Shown here: piece after piece, positions 30,776 through 42,831 of the stretch
Numbering within the stretch: position 1 is the first letter of the stretch
How the letters are laid out: each line of letters begins with the position of its first letter
Assembly (NCBI GenBank): GCA_963576475.1
Contig: OY754980.1
Span: forward strand, 8,221,186-8,285,185
Source: Molanna angustata
Lineage: Eukaryota; Arthropoda; Insecta; Trichoptera; Molannidae
Direction: 5' to 3'
DNA length: 64,000 nt
Notes under the pieces: model-generated
Databases searched by the model: none
What the model saw: only the letters and a program-made list of their open reading frames with translations
What the model was told of the DNA's origin: nothing
Made by a program: the position numbers and the translations under genes

Positions 30776-32350
30776 ATAAGGAGTTAAATACATTTATGTA
30801 GTAAGCATAACTGTTGTGCACGAATTGTTTTTCAAATACATGGCACCATAGAAAAAATTTAAATTCAACCCTGCAGCAATAACGTGGGTACTTACCTACT
30901 TATAAAATAAGTAAGGAGGTAGGTACTTACGATAGACTATTGGATAAATTATCTACGTATTCGAGTTATTCCCCTAGGCGCCATTTTGAACAGTTCACCA
31001 ATATTGAAGTATGTAATACCTATGTATGTATACCTAATACTTAATGTGTACTATAATGCAATCAACACCGATCTGACTTCTGGCTCCGGTGACCACACGA
31101 TTGGCTAAAAAGACATATTTTAGATTTAACTTTATTTTAAACCACGAATGAACTATTTGATATGGCCGAATTCGCAATAAACGCTTATTTAGATAATAAA
31201 TTATAGCTGAAAAACTATGAAGTCTACGTTATATTGTGTAGGTATTCTAAATAAGGAATGAGAGTGTATAATAAGTACCTACATAAATACCGTAATAATG
31301 CCGTAATGGTATGTATGTAGGTATGTGTGTATAAAATATAAATTAAACATTCATCAAAAGAAGGATAGATACGGAGAAAATATGTAAGTATATAGATAAG
31401 TACCTACCTATCAATACAATAATAATTTCAAAATTTATTTATAAAAATAGTAATTAAACTTTATATAAAATAATGTTACGTACCCATATCATATTTAAAT
31501 TTCAAAGTTTTTACATGAACATAGTTAAATTATTAATTATATTTGACTTTAATTATAAATATTAAAATCACAGAATAATTCCACAACCAGTTAGATTTTT
31601 ACTAGAATTATGTACCTACCTACCTATAAAAATATTTATAATTTCACGTTCTATTTATTTTTTAAAATAATTAACCTTATATCATTCGCTGGAGACAGCT
31701 ATCATCTTCAGAAGCACAATTTTTACATAGCATCTTCAGTATAAATTGTGGATAGCGAAAACGCTAAGGCTAATAATTAGATTGAAACGTTTTAGATTGA
31801 AACTATGTTTTTATATTTATATATAAAATGTCAAATTTGATTAAATGATAAAATTGTCGCTATTTTTTATTTTATTAATTTACAGAACCAACAGTTTACA
31901 TTATAAATTTACAGTAGCTATGTTATATGAATCAAGTTATAAACCTTTTGAAGGATCTTTTAAATAATTTAATTTTTTATTTATTTTATTTTCAAGTAAA
32001 ATTCGAAAATGAATTCGACTCATTTTCATTGTAGAAGTATTACCCCAATAGTTCAGTGAGTGCAGGTACCAGTTTGGTGTCTATAAGAGTTTACCAATTA
32101 AGAAATTCATCTCTTGAATACCTAATAGCTGCAGATCGCCCGTGGCCTTCGTTAATTGCTTCGTTAAAAATGAATATAACAAAAAAATAACACGAAAAAA
32201 AAAGCTTTCGATCCTTAAACTCGCAAAATAAAAATGAATGTCATATTTTTAGCACTTGAATTGATCAATTTGCACTTTAAATTTATGTGATTGCGACTGT
32301 GTATAAATTGTAAGTAAGTATATCTCCATTAGTTACATGTATTAGATTTA
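30776..32350. other. Long AT-rich stretch, nothing recognised
   Basis: About 1.6 kb of very AT-rich DNA with frequent GTAGGTAC motifs. No frame above 60 codons, no hairpin or repeat family I can support. Confidence 0.45.
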
Positions 32351-32357
32351 TTAGATT

Positions 32358-33112
32358 GGTCGATGGCAGAGCGGTTAGCGCGCTGGGCTAGTAATCCAGT
32401 GGTCGCGAGTTCGAATCCTGCCACGACCGATTTCGTTCACCTATAGCACAACCACACGAAAGAAAAAAAAATAGAACCCAATAATACACACCAATTGCGG
32501 ACGATACTTACCAAATGGCTAATCCATTTGGGTAGGAAGGAATCGAAGGACCTTCTATGTAGTGTGTTAGAATAGAATGACATTATGAGTACTATGCTGC
32601 ACGACATAAGAATCAGCTGTATTGCAAAGAAACGGAAAGCTGGGTGATTCGACACAGTCAATGGACTGGTGAAACATCCAGGTGTCATCAATAAGAAAAA
32701 CAAACATACCAGTTACTACTATTATTTTTAAGATTTTACCTTGATTATACTCTAGAAACTTTTGTACTATTTTTGTTTTTGTTTTTGATTATATTGTTAT
32801 TTTTTGTTTATATTTTTATTTATATTTTTTGTTTATTCATTTTCTCATTACTTTTTGTTTTCTTTACTTTTTGTTATTACTTTTATTATTTTTGTCTCTT
32901 TTGTCGTGGTAACTTTTTTTTGATATTGTTCATATTTTTTATCTATCTTGTTTATTTTTCTTCTTCATATGTATGTATAAAAATGTAGTAGTAAACCAGT
33001 TAATAAATGATTATTATTATTATTGGAACAACCATCTATGCTTATTTTAGAGAATGTAAGAAGATTTATATGTACTTGTTTAACAAGGACATATTCATTT
33101 TTATTAAAAAAA
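32358..33112 (+). mobile_element. SINE-1 copy split by an insertion
   Basis: Head 32358-32454 is well preserved: A box TGGCAGAGCGG (32364-32374), B box AGTTCGAATCC (32408-32418), anticodon-like loop CTAGTAA. The body resumes at 33035 (TCTATGCTTATTTTAGAGAA) and ends with TTTAACAAGGACATATTCAT and an A tail. The two parts join at the duplicated ACAACCA. Confidence 0.9.
32455..33027 (+). mobile_element. 573-bp insert in SINE-1 with (ATT)n tail
   Basis: Bounded by 7-bp direct repeats ACAACCA (32448-32454 and 33028-33034). It ends in TGATTATTATTATTATTGG, a microsatellite tail typical of LINEs. The first ~250 bp are of mixed composition and the rest is T-rich low complexity. No clear RT motif, so it is a 5'-truncated LINE 3' end or non-autonomous retroposon of unknown family. 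Confidence 0.8.
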
Positions 33113-33271
33113 AATAATCTAAAAGTAGGTAGGTACTAGGTAAAATATTGAATTTGTGCGAAAGTATATTACTTACATTTCACATAACGATTGCTACGAG
33201 TAAAGTAAAAAATAAATCCTTAAAAACTAAAAAATATATATATTTACCTACATATTTATCAACAAGAACAG

Positions 33272-33415
33272 AACGTTCCCTTTTTGGGTAAGACGAGACT
33301 AGTGTGTGAGCATCCACGCATGTGTCGCACTTCTTTTTATGAGGTTCTGCACACCCGCACACGTGTCGCTGGTTACCTCACATTGTGGGATATGGCGAGA
33401 TGGTATGTATGTATT
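33272..33415 (+). mobile_element. Family C 3' fragment
   Basis: Shows GGGTAAGACGAGACTAGTGT, CACACCCGCACACGTGTCGC and TGGGATATGGCGAGATGGTA followed by TATG repeats. Confidence 0.75.
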
Positions 33416-34468
33416 TTTTACGAATTCATATACCTAATTATTTTATAAGATACTTTGTATCAAATATCAACTTTTATTCCACTAGGTACTACAATGTTAT
33501 CTAAATAAAACCATCTAAAATATAATGTACGTATTGTGGATTTGTTTTTATTTCTAAAAATAAAAAGAAAACAAGTAAACAAAAATGAAATACAATATTA
33601 TGTTTTTGTCGTTATTTTATACATTATTTCGTACCCATATGTGTACCCATATAAGTAAGTACAAGTATGTTAAGCTTTACTTTATAAAAAACAAAATGAT
33701 TTGCTCATATTGGGCGAAACGATCGTTATAAAAATCGTTAAATAATTTTTCATAGAACATTTGTTTGATTTTTACCAGTATGTACCTACTTGAAAATAAG
33801 AGCTTTCATGTTTCAGTACAGGGTATGGGAATGATATGTAGGTGCATAAATGTGGTAGGTACTTAAGGGAGGAAATATGATGTACAAGTACAAAATAAAA
33901 TAGCATTTTTTATATTAGTATATCTCAGTTCAAATCCCAATCATTTCACATATAATTTGTGATCGATGTCGATTGGTTTTCGATCCCTGAACACATAAAT
34001 ATGGTTATTATCGATTTAATTATGAAATATATGACAAATAACCGGAAATTACGTTTAATGTAGGTATAATATATCAGTGATAAATACTTAACAAGTATTA
34101 TTTTTTTATATTTAGTTTAAACCTCAGCGAAAGCACAATGAGGCCAACTGTACAATGGGTACCTACAAGTTTGGTACTTATTAGGTACCTATCTTGTTAA
34201 GATAAGCGGCTTGCATTACGTTTCATGAGCTTTTTACAACTAATCGCTTCTTTATATTTTAATCGTGAATTATGTGACATATACCTAAGAATCTATTTAG
34301 AGGCGGAATAAATAGAAATATCCACAATCCACATACACAAAGTCATCCTCGATATTTTGTCGATCTTACTCTCAAAATCAGAATTACAAATTCAATTTCA
34401 ATGCACACAAATAACCTACATATCTGCCGTATATATTGATATATTATATTTTCTATTCAACTATTAGA
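33416..34468. other. AT-rich stretch, nothing recognised
   Basis: About 1 kb without coding potential, hairpins or repeat families. Confidence 0.45.
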
Positions 34469-34469
34469 A

Positions 34470-34951
34470 TTGGACTTGTAATTCGTGAGTAATGCCGCTG
34501 ATTTGGTTTTGAACTCATGAGTAAGGTCGCTGATTTGGTTTTGAACTCATGGGTAAGGTCGCTGATTTGGTTTACAATTCATGGAAAAGGCCGCTGATTT
34601 AGTTCCCAATTCATGAATAGGCCGCGGATTTCGTTCCCAATTTATGAGTATTGTCGCTGATTTGGTTCCCTATTGCCGCGAATTTGGTTCCCAATTCATG
34701 AGTAATGTCACTGATTTGGTTCCCTTTTTTTGAGTATTGCCGATAATTTGGTTCCCAATTCAAGAGTAAGGTCGCTGATTTGGTTTCTAATTCATGAGTT
34801 AGGTCGCTGATTTGGTTCCCAATTCATGGAAAAGGCCGCTGATTTAGTTCCTACTTCATGAGTGAGGTCACTGATTTGGTTCCCAATTCATGAGTAATGC
34901 CGCTGATTTGGTTCCCAATTCAAGAGTGAGGCCGCTGATTTGGTTTTCAAT
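34470..34951. repeat. 32-bp minisatellite, about 15 diverged units
   Basis: Unit of ~32 bases built from GGTTCCCAATTCATGAG and TAAGGTCGCTGATTT. Units differ by substitutions and short deletions, with higher-order similarity (the GGAAAAGGCCGCTGATTTAG variant occurs twice). No unique spacers between units, so it is an old minisatellite. Confidence 0.92.
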
Positions 34952-35084
34952 TATTTAGACTATGTACCTTGCACAAAACGCGTAAATAATCTAATTATAC
35001 TTATAGAACAAAATCCAAAAATACTATTTTTACTTGTATTTAAGTAATAAAATGGAAATATCGATCTGCCAACTAAACATGTTG

Positions 35085-35210
35085 ATGAATTTCTCTCGCA
35101 ATTATTGCTTCGCTGGGCTGGAAACGTCGGTTAGCTGATAAAAACATCCATTTAGCATTGAAATCATTTGGCATTTGGTACAGAGTTCTAAGAAGTGTTC
35201 ATTATAATAC
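35085..35210 (+). mobile_element. SINE-4 body fragment
   Basis: Contains TTTCTCTCGCAATTATTGCT, GGGCTGGAAACGTCGG and a TTCTAAGAAGTGTTC end, matching the body at 26685-26800. The tRNA head is absent. Confidence 0.55.
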
Positions 35211-35221
35211 TTCTTCTTAAA

Positions 35222-35815
35222 TACTTCTTACTTCCGATGGCCATACAACTCCGGTAGAGCTTTAGCCTCCTGAACAATAGCTTTCCAAGCCTTCCTATCA
35301 GCTGCAGTGGGCTCCCAGTCATCACAAGCATTCAGCACGTTCAGATCTCGGGTAACATTGTCCATCAATATCTGCCTTCGTCTTCCCAGGGGTCTCTTGC
35401 CCACAGGGTTATTTTGCAGAATACATTTTGTGGCTCTTTCTTACCCTGATCTGACAACATATCCAATCCAAGCTTATCTTCTGGACCTGATTTCGCTGGT
35501 GATAAAAGGTTGTCCTGTCAATGCACGAATTTCCTCATTGCTTCGTAGTCTCCAGGTACCTGCCGCAATCCCTGGTCTTGGGCCTAATATTTTACGTAAT
35601 ATCCTGTTTTCAAATGTTAGTAGTCTTTGTTGGTCCTTGAGTGACATGCACCAGGACTCAGCACCATACAGGATTACTGGTTAAATAAGGCTATTATAGA
35701 CTTGGAGTTTCACTCTTCGCGATATGGACTTTGGAGACAAAAATGCTCCCAGTGCCGCTGCTGCTCTTGTGCCACTTTGAATTCGGGACATTACCTCAAC
35801 ACTCATCTCATTGAT
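35222..35815 (-). mobile_element. LINE ORF2 C-terminal region, broken
   Basis: Minus-strand frames read GTRAAAALGAFLSPKSISRR, VKLQVYNSLI, then VILYGAESWCM, RLLTFENRILRKILGP, WRLRSNEEI, ITSEIRSRRLAWIGYVVRSG, KRPLGRRRQI and WKAIVQEAKAL. The LYGSETWxL...FExxILRKIxGP...RRLxWxGHV pattern is the classic C-terminal tail of arthropod LINE ORF2. At least two stops or shifts interrupt it. The RT core is missing. Confidence 0.85.
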
Positions 35816-36205
35816 CATTATAATATAAATAATAATTTCAGAATGAATACATAGATGGGACACAATTTCGATAATGATATAATGTAAGAATTGAAATGTA
35901 CCTAATATAAAAATATTGAATTTCAAATTAAAAATTTTAAATTCTTTTTCTTGGAAGCTGTGAATCAGAAATCTACAAAAATAAAAAATTAACATATTTG
36001 AAAATTAAATACTTAAAATTCCCACTATGCAATAAAGAAAACAAACTACTAATACAAAACGATACCTACTGTAATATGAAAAATGGTTTCGAGGATTTAA
36101 AAGTCAGACAGGGTTACAGACATGTTAAATAATAAATTAAGGTACCTACCAAAAAGCAAATTATTATTTTTAAAATAAAATTGAATTAAACAGAAATGAA
36201 TATTT
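35816..36205. other. AT-rich stretch, nothing recognised
   Basis: No supportable feature. Confidence 0.4.
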
Positions 36206-36209
36206 AATT

Positions 36210-36440
36210 CATTCATTCATACCATCACAGCATATCACATTTTTTTATCAAAAATTTCAGTACAGTACCTACCTACAGTAAATAATACAGTAATTGACAT
36301 TATTTATTAATATTACGTTTCGTATAAAGCAATACTTGTTACGAAGCCAGCGAACGGTGTGCGGGTTTGTATAACCATATAAAAATATACACGACAAAAG
36401 ACGCGCATTCATAATGGACTTCAATCATGGCGGTCTAAAA
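36210..36440 (-). mobile_element. Family C copy, interrupted
   Basis: The tail side CATTCATTCATACCATCACA at 36215-36235 is followed after ~100 bp of unrelated sequence by CCAGCGAACGGTGTGCGGGT at 36351-36370. Both are parts of family C in the expected minus-strand order, so a short insertion or rearrangement separates them. Confidence 0.5.
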
Positions 36441-38128
36441 ATGTTGTTAAAGTATATTTACTCCTACACGACAAAATGAAAATATTAAAAGAATAGATTA
36501 TATACTTCGAAGTATTACATATTATATACTTCGCCATCGTTAAAATGATAGGAGATGAAATTAATAACCGAAGCGTTTTGCATGTCGTAAAAAAGTACGG
36601 GTAAATAAACGATTTTATCGGTTTTCAAAGCATAAAATAGTTTTATTTTGGCATAAAAAATTAATTAACATATAAAAATCGCGCAATAAACTAACCTACG
36701 TGTCGGATCAGTATCTCTATTTTAGTTGTATGGAATTGAAGTATTCTATTTCCAAAATCGAGTTATAGCCATTTGAAAGGGTGGCCCAAAAAAACACTGA
36801 TTTTTTTAATAAAAAATAAAAAAAACATTTTTTTTTACTTCTATATATTTCATCAAACTTCGCGAGCAATGGAGGGGGGCGATTCACAAGCAACCTACAA
36901 AGTGTTTTTAATTTTTATTTTTCAAAAATGAACTTCTAGCAAATTAAGTTACATAAATTATGAAAGTACATTGTTTTAATTACAAAAAATGGGTTGATAG
37001 GTATATCGAAATAGGTATGAATATGAAATAAATTGGTCATTTTTAAACTTATTATTGAAGTTATTGAGACAGCATTTGAGAATGTAAAATTTCATGATTA
37101 TACAGAAAAAATAACCTAGACCAAAAATTCAACGATTTTCAATTTATTTTTGATAGGACCGTTTCGCCTCGTGGGGGCCATTTCATCTGATAAAATACAA
37201 AATTGGTATATAAATTGAATTGTACACAATACACTTCACTTTTATATTCTTATTTACACTAACTAACATACCTTCGAAGAAAAATAATTTAAAAATCGAA
37301 ATAGTATCATGTTCATTATCATAATTAAATAGTTTGTAAATAAATTCTGCAAAAAAAAAACGCTGTCAGAGTAAAAAAACGCATTTTTTAAAGTATTTTA
37401 AGTACCTACCTACTTATTTCACTTTGTAAAAATTTCAATGCGACCGATTCTTCCTTTGGAAAACATATTGTATTTTAAATTAAGTGATTTATTATAAATA
37501 AGATTGTTTAAAATGTACCGCGACGTTAGCTCCCAAAAAAATTATAAAATATTTTTGAAATAAACTCGTCATTTTTACTGGGCCACACTATACTCTGACG
37601 CGCGGCTAAAACAAGAATTACTTATTTGAATTTGATATTTTAAAATCGGCATCTTAACGACTTTATACACGCAATCTCTTATAATCAATTGATTGACATT
37701 AAAACAGTAATTAAAATTGCTAATTTTTAATGGCGGACTTGAAATCTGATATTCAAAAAAAAATATATACATATATAGGATATTTTTCCCGCCGCATGAC
37801 AAATGCAACATAGGTTAATAAATTATGTCGGGAGCGGTTGGTTTTCGGGCAGATGAGAATAAATTGATAGCTCTTACTTGAAAGGCTATCTATCAATTAC
37901 ACTGTTAGAGCTAGTATGTAATATTTCACGGGAGGATTTAATTGAACGTATCAAACCTGAATAATATTATGTGTGAATTGTGAAATCAGAAGAAAAAATC
38001 TATAGTATTTTTTTTTTCTGTGCACCATTAATTAGATGCTGAATTTGATCAATACATTTCACATCCTGGCTGGAGCGAATAAAAATATACGTCTATAATT
38101 TAATTCAAATAACATATTCAGCAATACC
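36441..38128. other. Long AT-rich stretch, nothing recognised
   Basis: No coding or repeat family supported. A small GC-richer spot at 37155-37190 is unassigned. Confidence 0.4.
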
Positions 38129-38129
38129 G

Positions 38130-39155
38130 TCGGCCTTCGTGGCTCAGTTGGTTAGGTATCTGACTGCTGATCCAAAGGTCCCGGGTTCGATTCCCGGTGG
38201 AGAAACAGTTTTTAATTGTGTTTTCAGTCTGGATATAATAATAATAATAATAAATTAATATATAAATAATTTTTTCGTGAATATCTCACCTGAAGGGCGC
38301 TGAAAATTGATTAAGATGTATCATTATGGCTTTGGTAAGATTTGCGAAAAAGGTGTGTTTGAGATTTTTTCTGAAGGTAGATATATTTTCAGTTTGTCTG
38401 AGGGTATTTGGGAGCTTATTCCATGCATTTGGTCCTGCCACAGCAAACGCACGATCACCGAAATTAGTGGTGTGCACCCTGTTTATTTCAAATAATTTTC
38501 CAACCATGGATGAAGATGCAGAACGAAGTGATGATTGTCTGTCGTTAATTGAAAGAGGAATGCAAAGTTCGGAGAGGTAAGTAGGAGCCATACCATGAAG
38601 TGCTTTGAAGATCATGAGACAGAGTTTATATTCAATCCTTTCAGGAACTTTAAGCCAATGGAGATTGCGGAGATGGTGAGAGATGTGAGAAAACCTGGAG
38701 GCTTCGGTGATGAGCCTGGCTGCAGCATTGAAAACTGACTGAATTTTATTAAATTTTTTTTTGGTAGATTCGCATATATATTATACCGTTACAGTAATCC
38801 AAATGGGAGACAACAAAGGCGCTTACCAAAGATTTCATGGCTTCAGATGGGATACTCCTTCGGATTGACTTTAAACGTCTTAATTCAAAGAAAGCAGAAG
38901 ATGACACTGTGTTTATTTGGTTTGTAAAGCTTATATTAGAATCTATTTTGACTCCGAGAAGTTTGACACAGGATTTGGGAATAATATCTGAGTCTTCGAA
39001 GGTTAGTGGGGAGGTGTCTATTAAATAATGACTTATGTGAGACGATTAATATCTTAAGTCTCCAGAATGTGGCAACTTGTTATGTGGTGCGTGTTAAATT
39101 AATATTTGGCATAATATGTACCTGTTAGTTGCCCGAGAAGCAATATAAAATAAAT
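38130..39155 (+). mobile_element. SINE-2 copy split by a LINE insertion
   Basis: Head 38130-38234: A box TGGCTCAGTTGG (38140-38151) and B box GGTTCGATTCC (38184-38194), then TTTTTAATTGTGTTTTCAGT. The body resumes at 39037 (GTGAGACGATTAATATC, AATGTGGCAACTTGTTATG, GTTAGTTGCCCGAGAAGCAA) and ends in an AAATAAATA tail. The ~800 bp between is a LINE. Confidence 0.9.
38235..39036 (-). mobile_element. CR1/L2-type LINE, 5'-truncated, inserted in SINE-2
   Basis: Minus strand: RT thumb fragment at 39028-38800 (same family as 3496-3909), then the C-terminal domain 38615-38286 reading MIFKALHGMAPTYLSELC, GDRAFAVAGPNAWNKLPNTL and FRKNLKHTFF, a CR1/L2 signature. The 3' UTR is short and ends in (TTA)n at 38235-38253, the expected tail type. 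No stop in the last 109 residues, so fairly young. No clear target duplication. Confidence 0.88.
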
Positions 39156-39319
39156 AAATACATAAATAATATGTTTTTTTTATTTTAACCTAACCTTACC
39201 AAGCTAACGAAGGATGTTAATAGAATCAAACCTAATTTGATGAGGTGATTCGGCCATATTAAAAAAATTAAAATGAACGATTGACAAAAATGAAAGATGT
39301 AGGTAATAAAAAAATATCT

Positions 39320-39400
39320 TCCTGTAGTAAGGTAATTCACACGCGTACACCTGTTGCTGGTTTCCCCACATTGTGGGATTATGCTGTGATGTAGTGATCG
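39320..39400 (+). mobile_element. Family C 3' fragment
   Basis: GTACACCTGTTGCTGGTTTC, CCCACATTGTGGGATTATGC and TGTGATG correspond to the family C 3' end. Confidence 0.55.
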
Positions 39401-39870
39401 GAAAACCAAAATTCGTTAATTGTTTGCGTTTTCAAAAAAAAAAACTATGTACGTAGGTACCTATTTTTTTATTTTTTACTTTATGATCAATATAATGTGT
39501 ACCTACATACAATGGTGGGTTTATTGCTGTGAGGCAATTTTGTTCCAACCAACCAAAGCGACTTGAGGGCATAAACTGTATAGTGATAGTACATTAAATT
39601 TATAACAAAAAAAAAACAGAAAAATAGAATAGCAACGACGAAAGTAGGACGAAATTCTTTACGAATAAAAAGGATTTTTCTCTACGACGTGTGATTATGG
39701 ATATTTTAATAACGCTGAATTTATGCTTAGTTTTAAAATTGTGTAAAGATAATTCAATGTAATAAAGAAATGTTGTACAAAGGAACCTGTGGTTATTTTT
39801 TAGAAACACATTGTTTAAAAAACATATTTGAAAAACATGCAATATTTTTTTTTATAATATGTTAATTTAT

Positions 39871-40710
39871 GTTTTTATTTATTTTGATTATAATATAATC
39901 TTACTTATTTAACGTTGTAATGTGTGTGCTTGTATATTATGATTGTCATCTGTGGACAAATGTAATTGGTCTGTTTTTTATTTATTTTGATTATAATATA
40001 ATCTTACTTATTTAACGTTGTAATGTGTGTGCTTGTATATTATGATTGTCATCTGTGGACAAATGTAATTGGTCTGTTTTTTATTTATTTTGATTATAAT
40101 ATAATCTTACTTATTTAACGTTGTAATGTGTGTGCTTGTATATTATGATTGTCATCTGTGGACAAATGTAATTGGTCTGTTTTTTATTTATTTTGATTAT
40201 AATATAATCTTACTTATTTAACGTTGTAATGTGTGTGCTTGTATATTATGATTGTCATCTGTGGACAAATGTAATTGGTCTGTTTTTTATTTATTTTGAT
40301 TATAATATAATCTTACTTATTTAACGTTGTAATGTGTGTGCTTGTATATTATGATTGTCATCTGTGGACAAATGTAATTGGTCTGTTTTTTATTTATTTT
40401 GATTATAATATAATCTTACTTATTTAACGTTGTAATGTGTGTGCTTGTATATTATGATTGTCATCTGTGGACAAATGTAATTGGTCTGTTTTTTATTTAT
40501 TTTGATTATAATATAATCTTACTTATTTAACGTTGTAATGTGTGTGCTTGTATATTATGATTGTCATCTGTGGACAAATGTAATTGGTCTGTTTTTTATT
40601 TATTTTGATTATAATATAATCTTACTTATTTAACGTTGTAATGTGTGTGCTTGTATATTATGATTGTCATCTGTGGACAAATGTAATTGGTCTGTTTTTT
40701 ATTTATTTTA
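39871..40710. repeat. 103-bp minisatellite, about 8 identical units
   Basis: The marker ATTTTGATTATAATATAATC recurs at exact 103-base steps from 39881 to 40602 with a partial unit at the end. Each unit also carries ATTTAACGTTGTAATGTGTG and CATCTGTGGACAAATGTAAT. Units appear identical. The last unit runs into GACTGTATTTGTCCCATAAA and an AAAT tail shared with 27180-27295, so the array is the expanded 3' UTR of a plus-strand LINE. Confidence 0.95.
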
Positions 40711-40772
40711 TATTGTATACCTTTTGCATATTTTATACGACTGTATTTGTCCCATAAATAAATAAATAAAAT
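40711..40772 (+). mobile_element. LINE 3' terminus with (AAAT)n tail
   Basis: TTTTATACGACTGTATTTGT then CCCATAAATAAATAAATAAA; same terminus as 27250-27292. Closes the LINE 3' end that contains the 103-bp array. Confidence 0.7.
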
Positions 40773-40781
40773 GCGATGTTT

Positions 40782-41085
40782 TAGGCATTGAGGCACCGGC
40801 TTGGAATAGTGCTTCCACTCTTTTCTATTATTGTTTTCGAGTGACCGCCGTAAGAGCCGGGTAATCGAAAACACGACGGGCAACAATAACACCTGACATA
40901 GTTCAGCAATGAGGTTTACCACCCATTATTCTGAATGTAGTGCCTTTTTAGGTGGGACGAAACTGATGTGTGGGTATACACAGACGTGCTGTGCTCCCTT
41001 TTGTAAGGCAATGCACACCCGCACACCTGTCGCTGGTCACCCAACATTGTGGAGATATTCCGTGATGGTATGAATTAATGAATGT
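40782..41085 (+). mobile_element. Family C retroposon, near full length
   Basis: GAGGCACCGGCTTGGAATAG to GATGGTATGAATTAATGAAT with all family markers (AAGAGCCGGGTAATCGAAAA, GGCAATGCACACCCGCACAC). It follows directly on the LINE tail at 40772. Confidence 0.8.
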
Positions 41086-42825
41086 TTTAGGAATGATAAA
41101 TAATAATTGAGTTCGCCTCTGTAAATAAGGTACCTACTTACATAGTATTGCCCTGCTACTATATTATAAATGAATAACATATATGTATATGGAGACAAGG
41201 CAAGGGAAAATAGACCCTAAATAGAAACGTGGGTTCACATTATTTTAATTTTTCGCCCAAGGATAAAAAATGATGGATATCCTAATATTTTGTTGCCACA
41301 TAAATCGCTTTCTCGTGTTTCTTACGTTCAATAAATTTGTTTTTTAAATCTTCTCATTGTATTGTGTCGCTATATTTCATACAACTTGATACATAAAAAG
41401 TTAAATTTATTATGTAATAAGTATATTATCATGCTAGTAACCACAATTCACATAACTATTACACTCTCATAGTGTTCACTAGAAACGGTATGAGTTTCTT
41501 ATAATATTATTATTCATATAAAAAGATTGAATAAGGTTTGCTAGCAAAGCTTATTTTATTTTAATTTTTATTTTATTTTATTTCAATGTAAACAAAACAG
41601 TCATAACAGTCAAACAGTCAGTCGCTTCAATGTAATAACCAGACTCGCCAATTCCAGGATCATGGTCAAAGCGTACCCCGATAGAAACGGGATAAAAGCG
41701 CTAAGGGGAAAGAAGAATAATTATAAACTTTTGGATGGATAATGGATTTATTTCGCAATGGCGCTGATTGAAAAATAAATGTTTTAGGTTTCTAAACCTG
41801 AAGAATGAATGCAAATTTCTTATATAGTTTATTAAAAATATAAGATAAACGTTCTTCTTGTTTATTAAAAATATAAGATAAACGTTGAAAATCCGGGTAT
41901 GCCATTATTTTTCTACAATAATTTATATAGAACATTATCAAAAATGTAAGGAATATTTTTCATCACTAATACCCAAACTATCTAAGTCATTATTTTCACA
42001 ACGATTTGAGTAATAATAATGATGGAATATCAAACTGAAAAATAGGTACGCTGGCGGCAGGCGACCTCTTAAAGATTTGTGTTCCTTCCCGATAACTGCT
42101 AGTTCATACATTTAGTTAATATTTATTATCAATATAAATTTATTAAACATAATTTCAACAATGTGGGAGTCATGGACTGATATTCAATTCGCCAGTTAGT
42201 ATCGCAAAGACGCTGTGGATATATATGGTATTATATTATGACAATTTAAAAAATCTTCACATCGTAAAATCAAAATTAATAATGTTGTAAAAAATAGATT
42301 ATGGTAAAAGCCTCAGATGTAACATTATTATCGGAAGGATAAAAAAACCTACACACATCCCACGCCAAGGTGATAAAATAGTAACCAAGGTACCCCAACC
42401 AACCAATCACCTTTGACGCAAATATAATGCGCTTTATTTTATGCTTAAAACCTTGCGATGAAATATTAAAGGTACTTATTTATTGAAAGATTCTTTTTAT
42501 CGTCGTGCTAGTGGATTGTGGCCAACACTCAACTCGTCGCTTACAGTAAAAACAGCATGTTTGATTACATTATACAAAACGACCCTAGTCATTCATCTTA
42601 ACCAAGCGTTTAGAATAAAGAAAACGATAGTAGGTTCAGATATCGACAAATAGATAACTCGTAAAATTACGTGGGCTGGACAGAGCGAATTTTTTTTTTT
42701 GTTCAGGTATATGTGAGAGTTCTATGACAAAAATCGTTATAGTATTTGCAGGAAACCACGTAATATTGTGTAGGTACTTCTAGGAAACTTTGAAACAACC
42801 TAGATATTATGCAATATGTGTATTT
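41086..42825. other. Mostly AT-rich DNA; one short tandem duplication and a family E trace
   Basis: 41828-41891 holds two copies of a ~37-bp unit (TTATTAAAAATATAAGATAA, ACGTT). 42508-42535 has GCTAGTGGATTGTGGCCAAC, like a family E end. Nothing else is supported. Confidence 0.45.
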
Positions 42826-42831
42826 GGATGG

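Noticed and set aside
32358..32430. tRNA-Thr-like gene (also at 12187, 42832 and 59458)
   Set aside because: A and B boxes are good, but the acceptor stem has mismatches, the same SINE body follows every copy and tails are A-rich. These are SINE-1 heads, not tRNA genes.
32773..32988. Hydrophobic 71-residue frame resembling a membrane protein
   Set aside because: It lies in T-rich low-complexity sequence of the insert in SINE-1, so Phe/Ile/Tyr content is compositional.
34470..34951. CRISPR-like array of ~32-bp repeats
   Set aside because: Units are contiguous without unique spacers and diverged; the genome is eukaryotic. It is a minisatellite.
38130..38202. tRNA gene (also at 44496 and 48200)
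   Set aside because: Followed each time by the SINE-2 body. The anticodon stem (TCTGA/TCCAA) does not pair properly.
38307..38580. Plus-strand frames of 62-84 codons
   Set aside because: They are shadows of the minus-strand CR1/L2 C-terminal domain, which carries the recognisable motifs.
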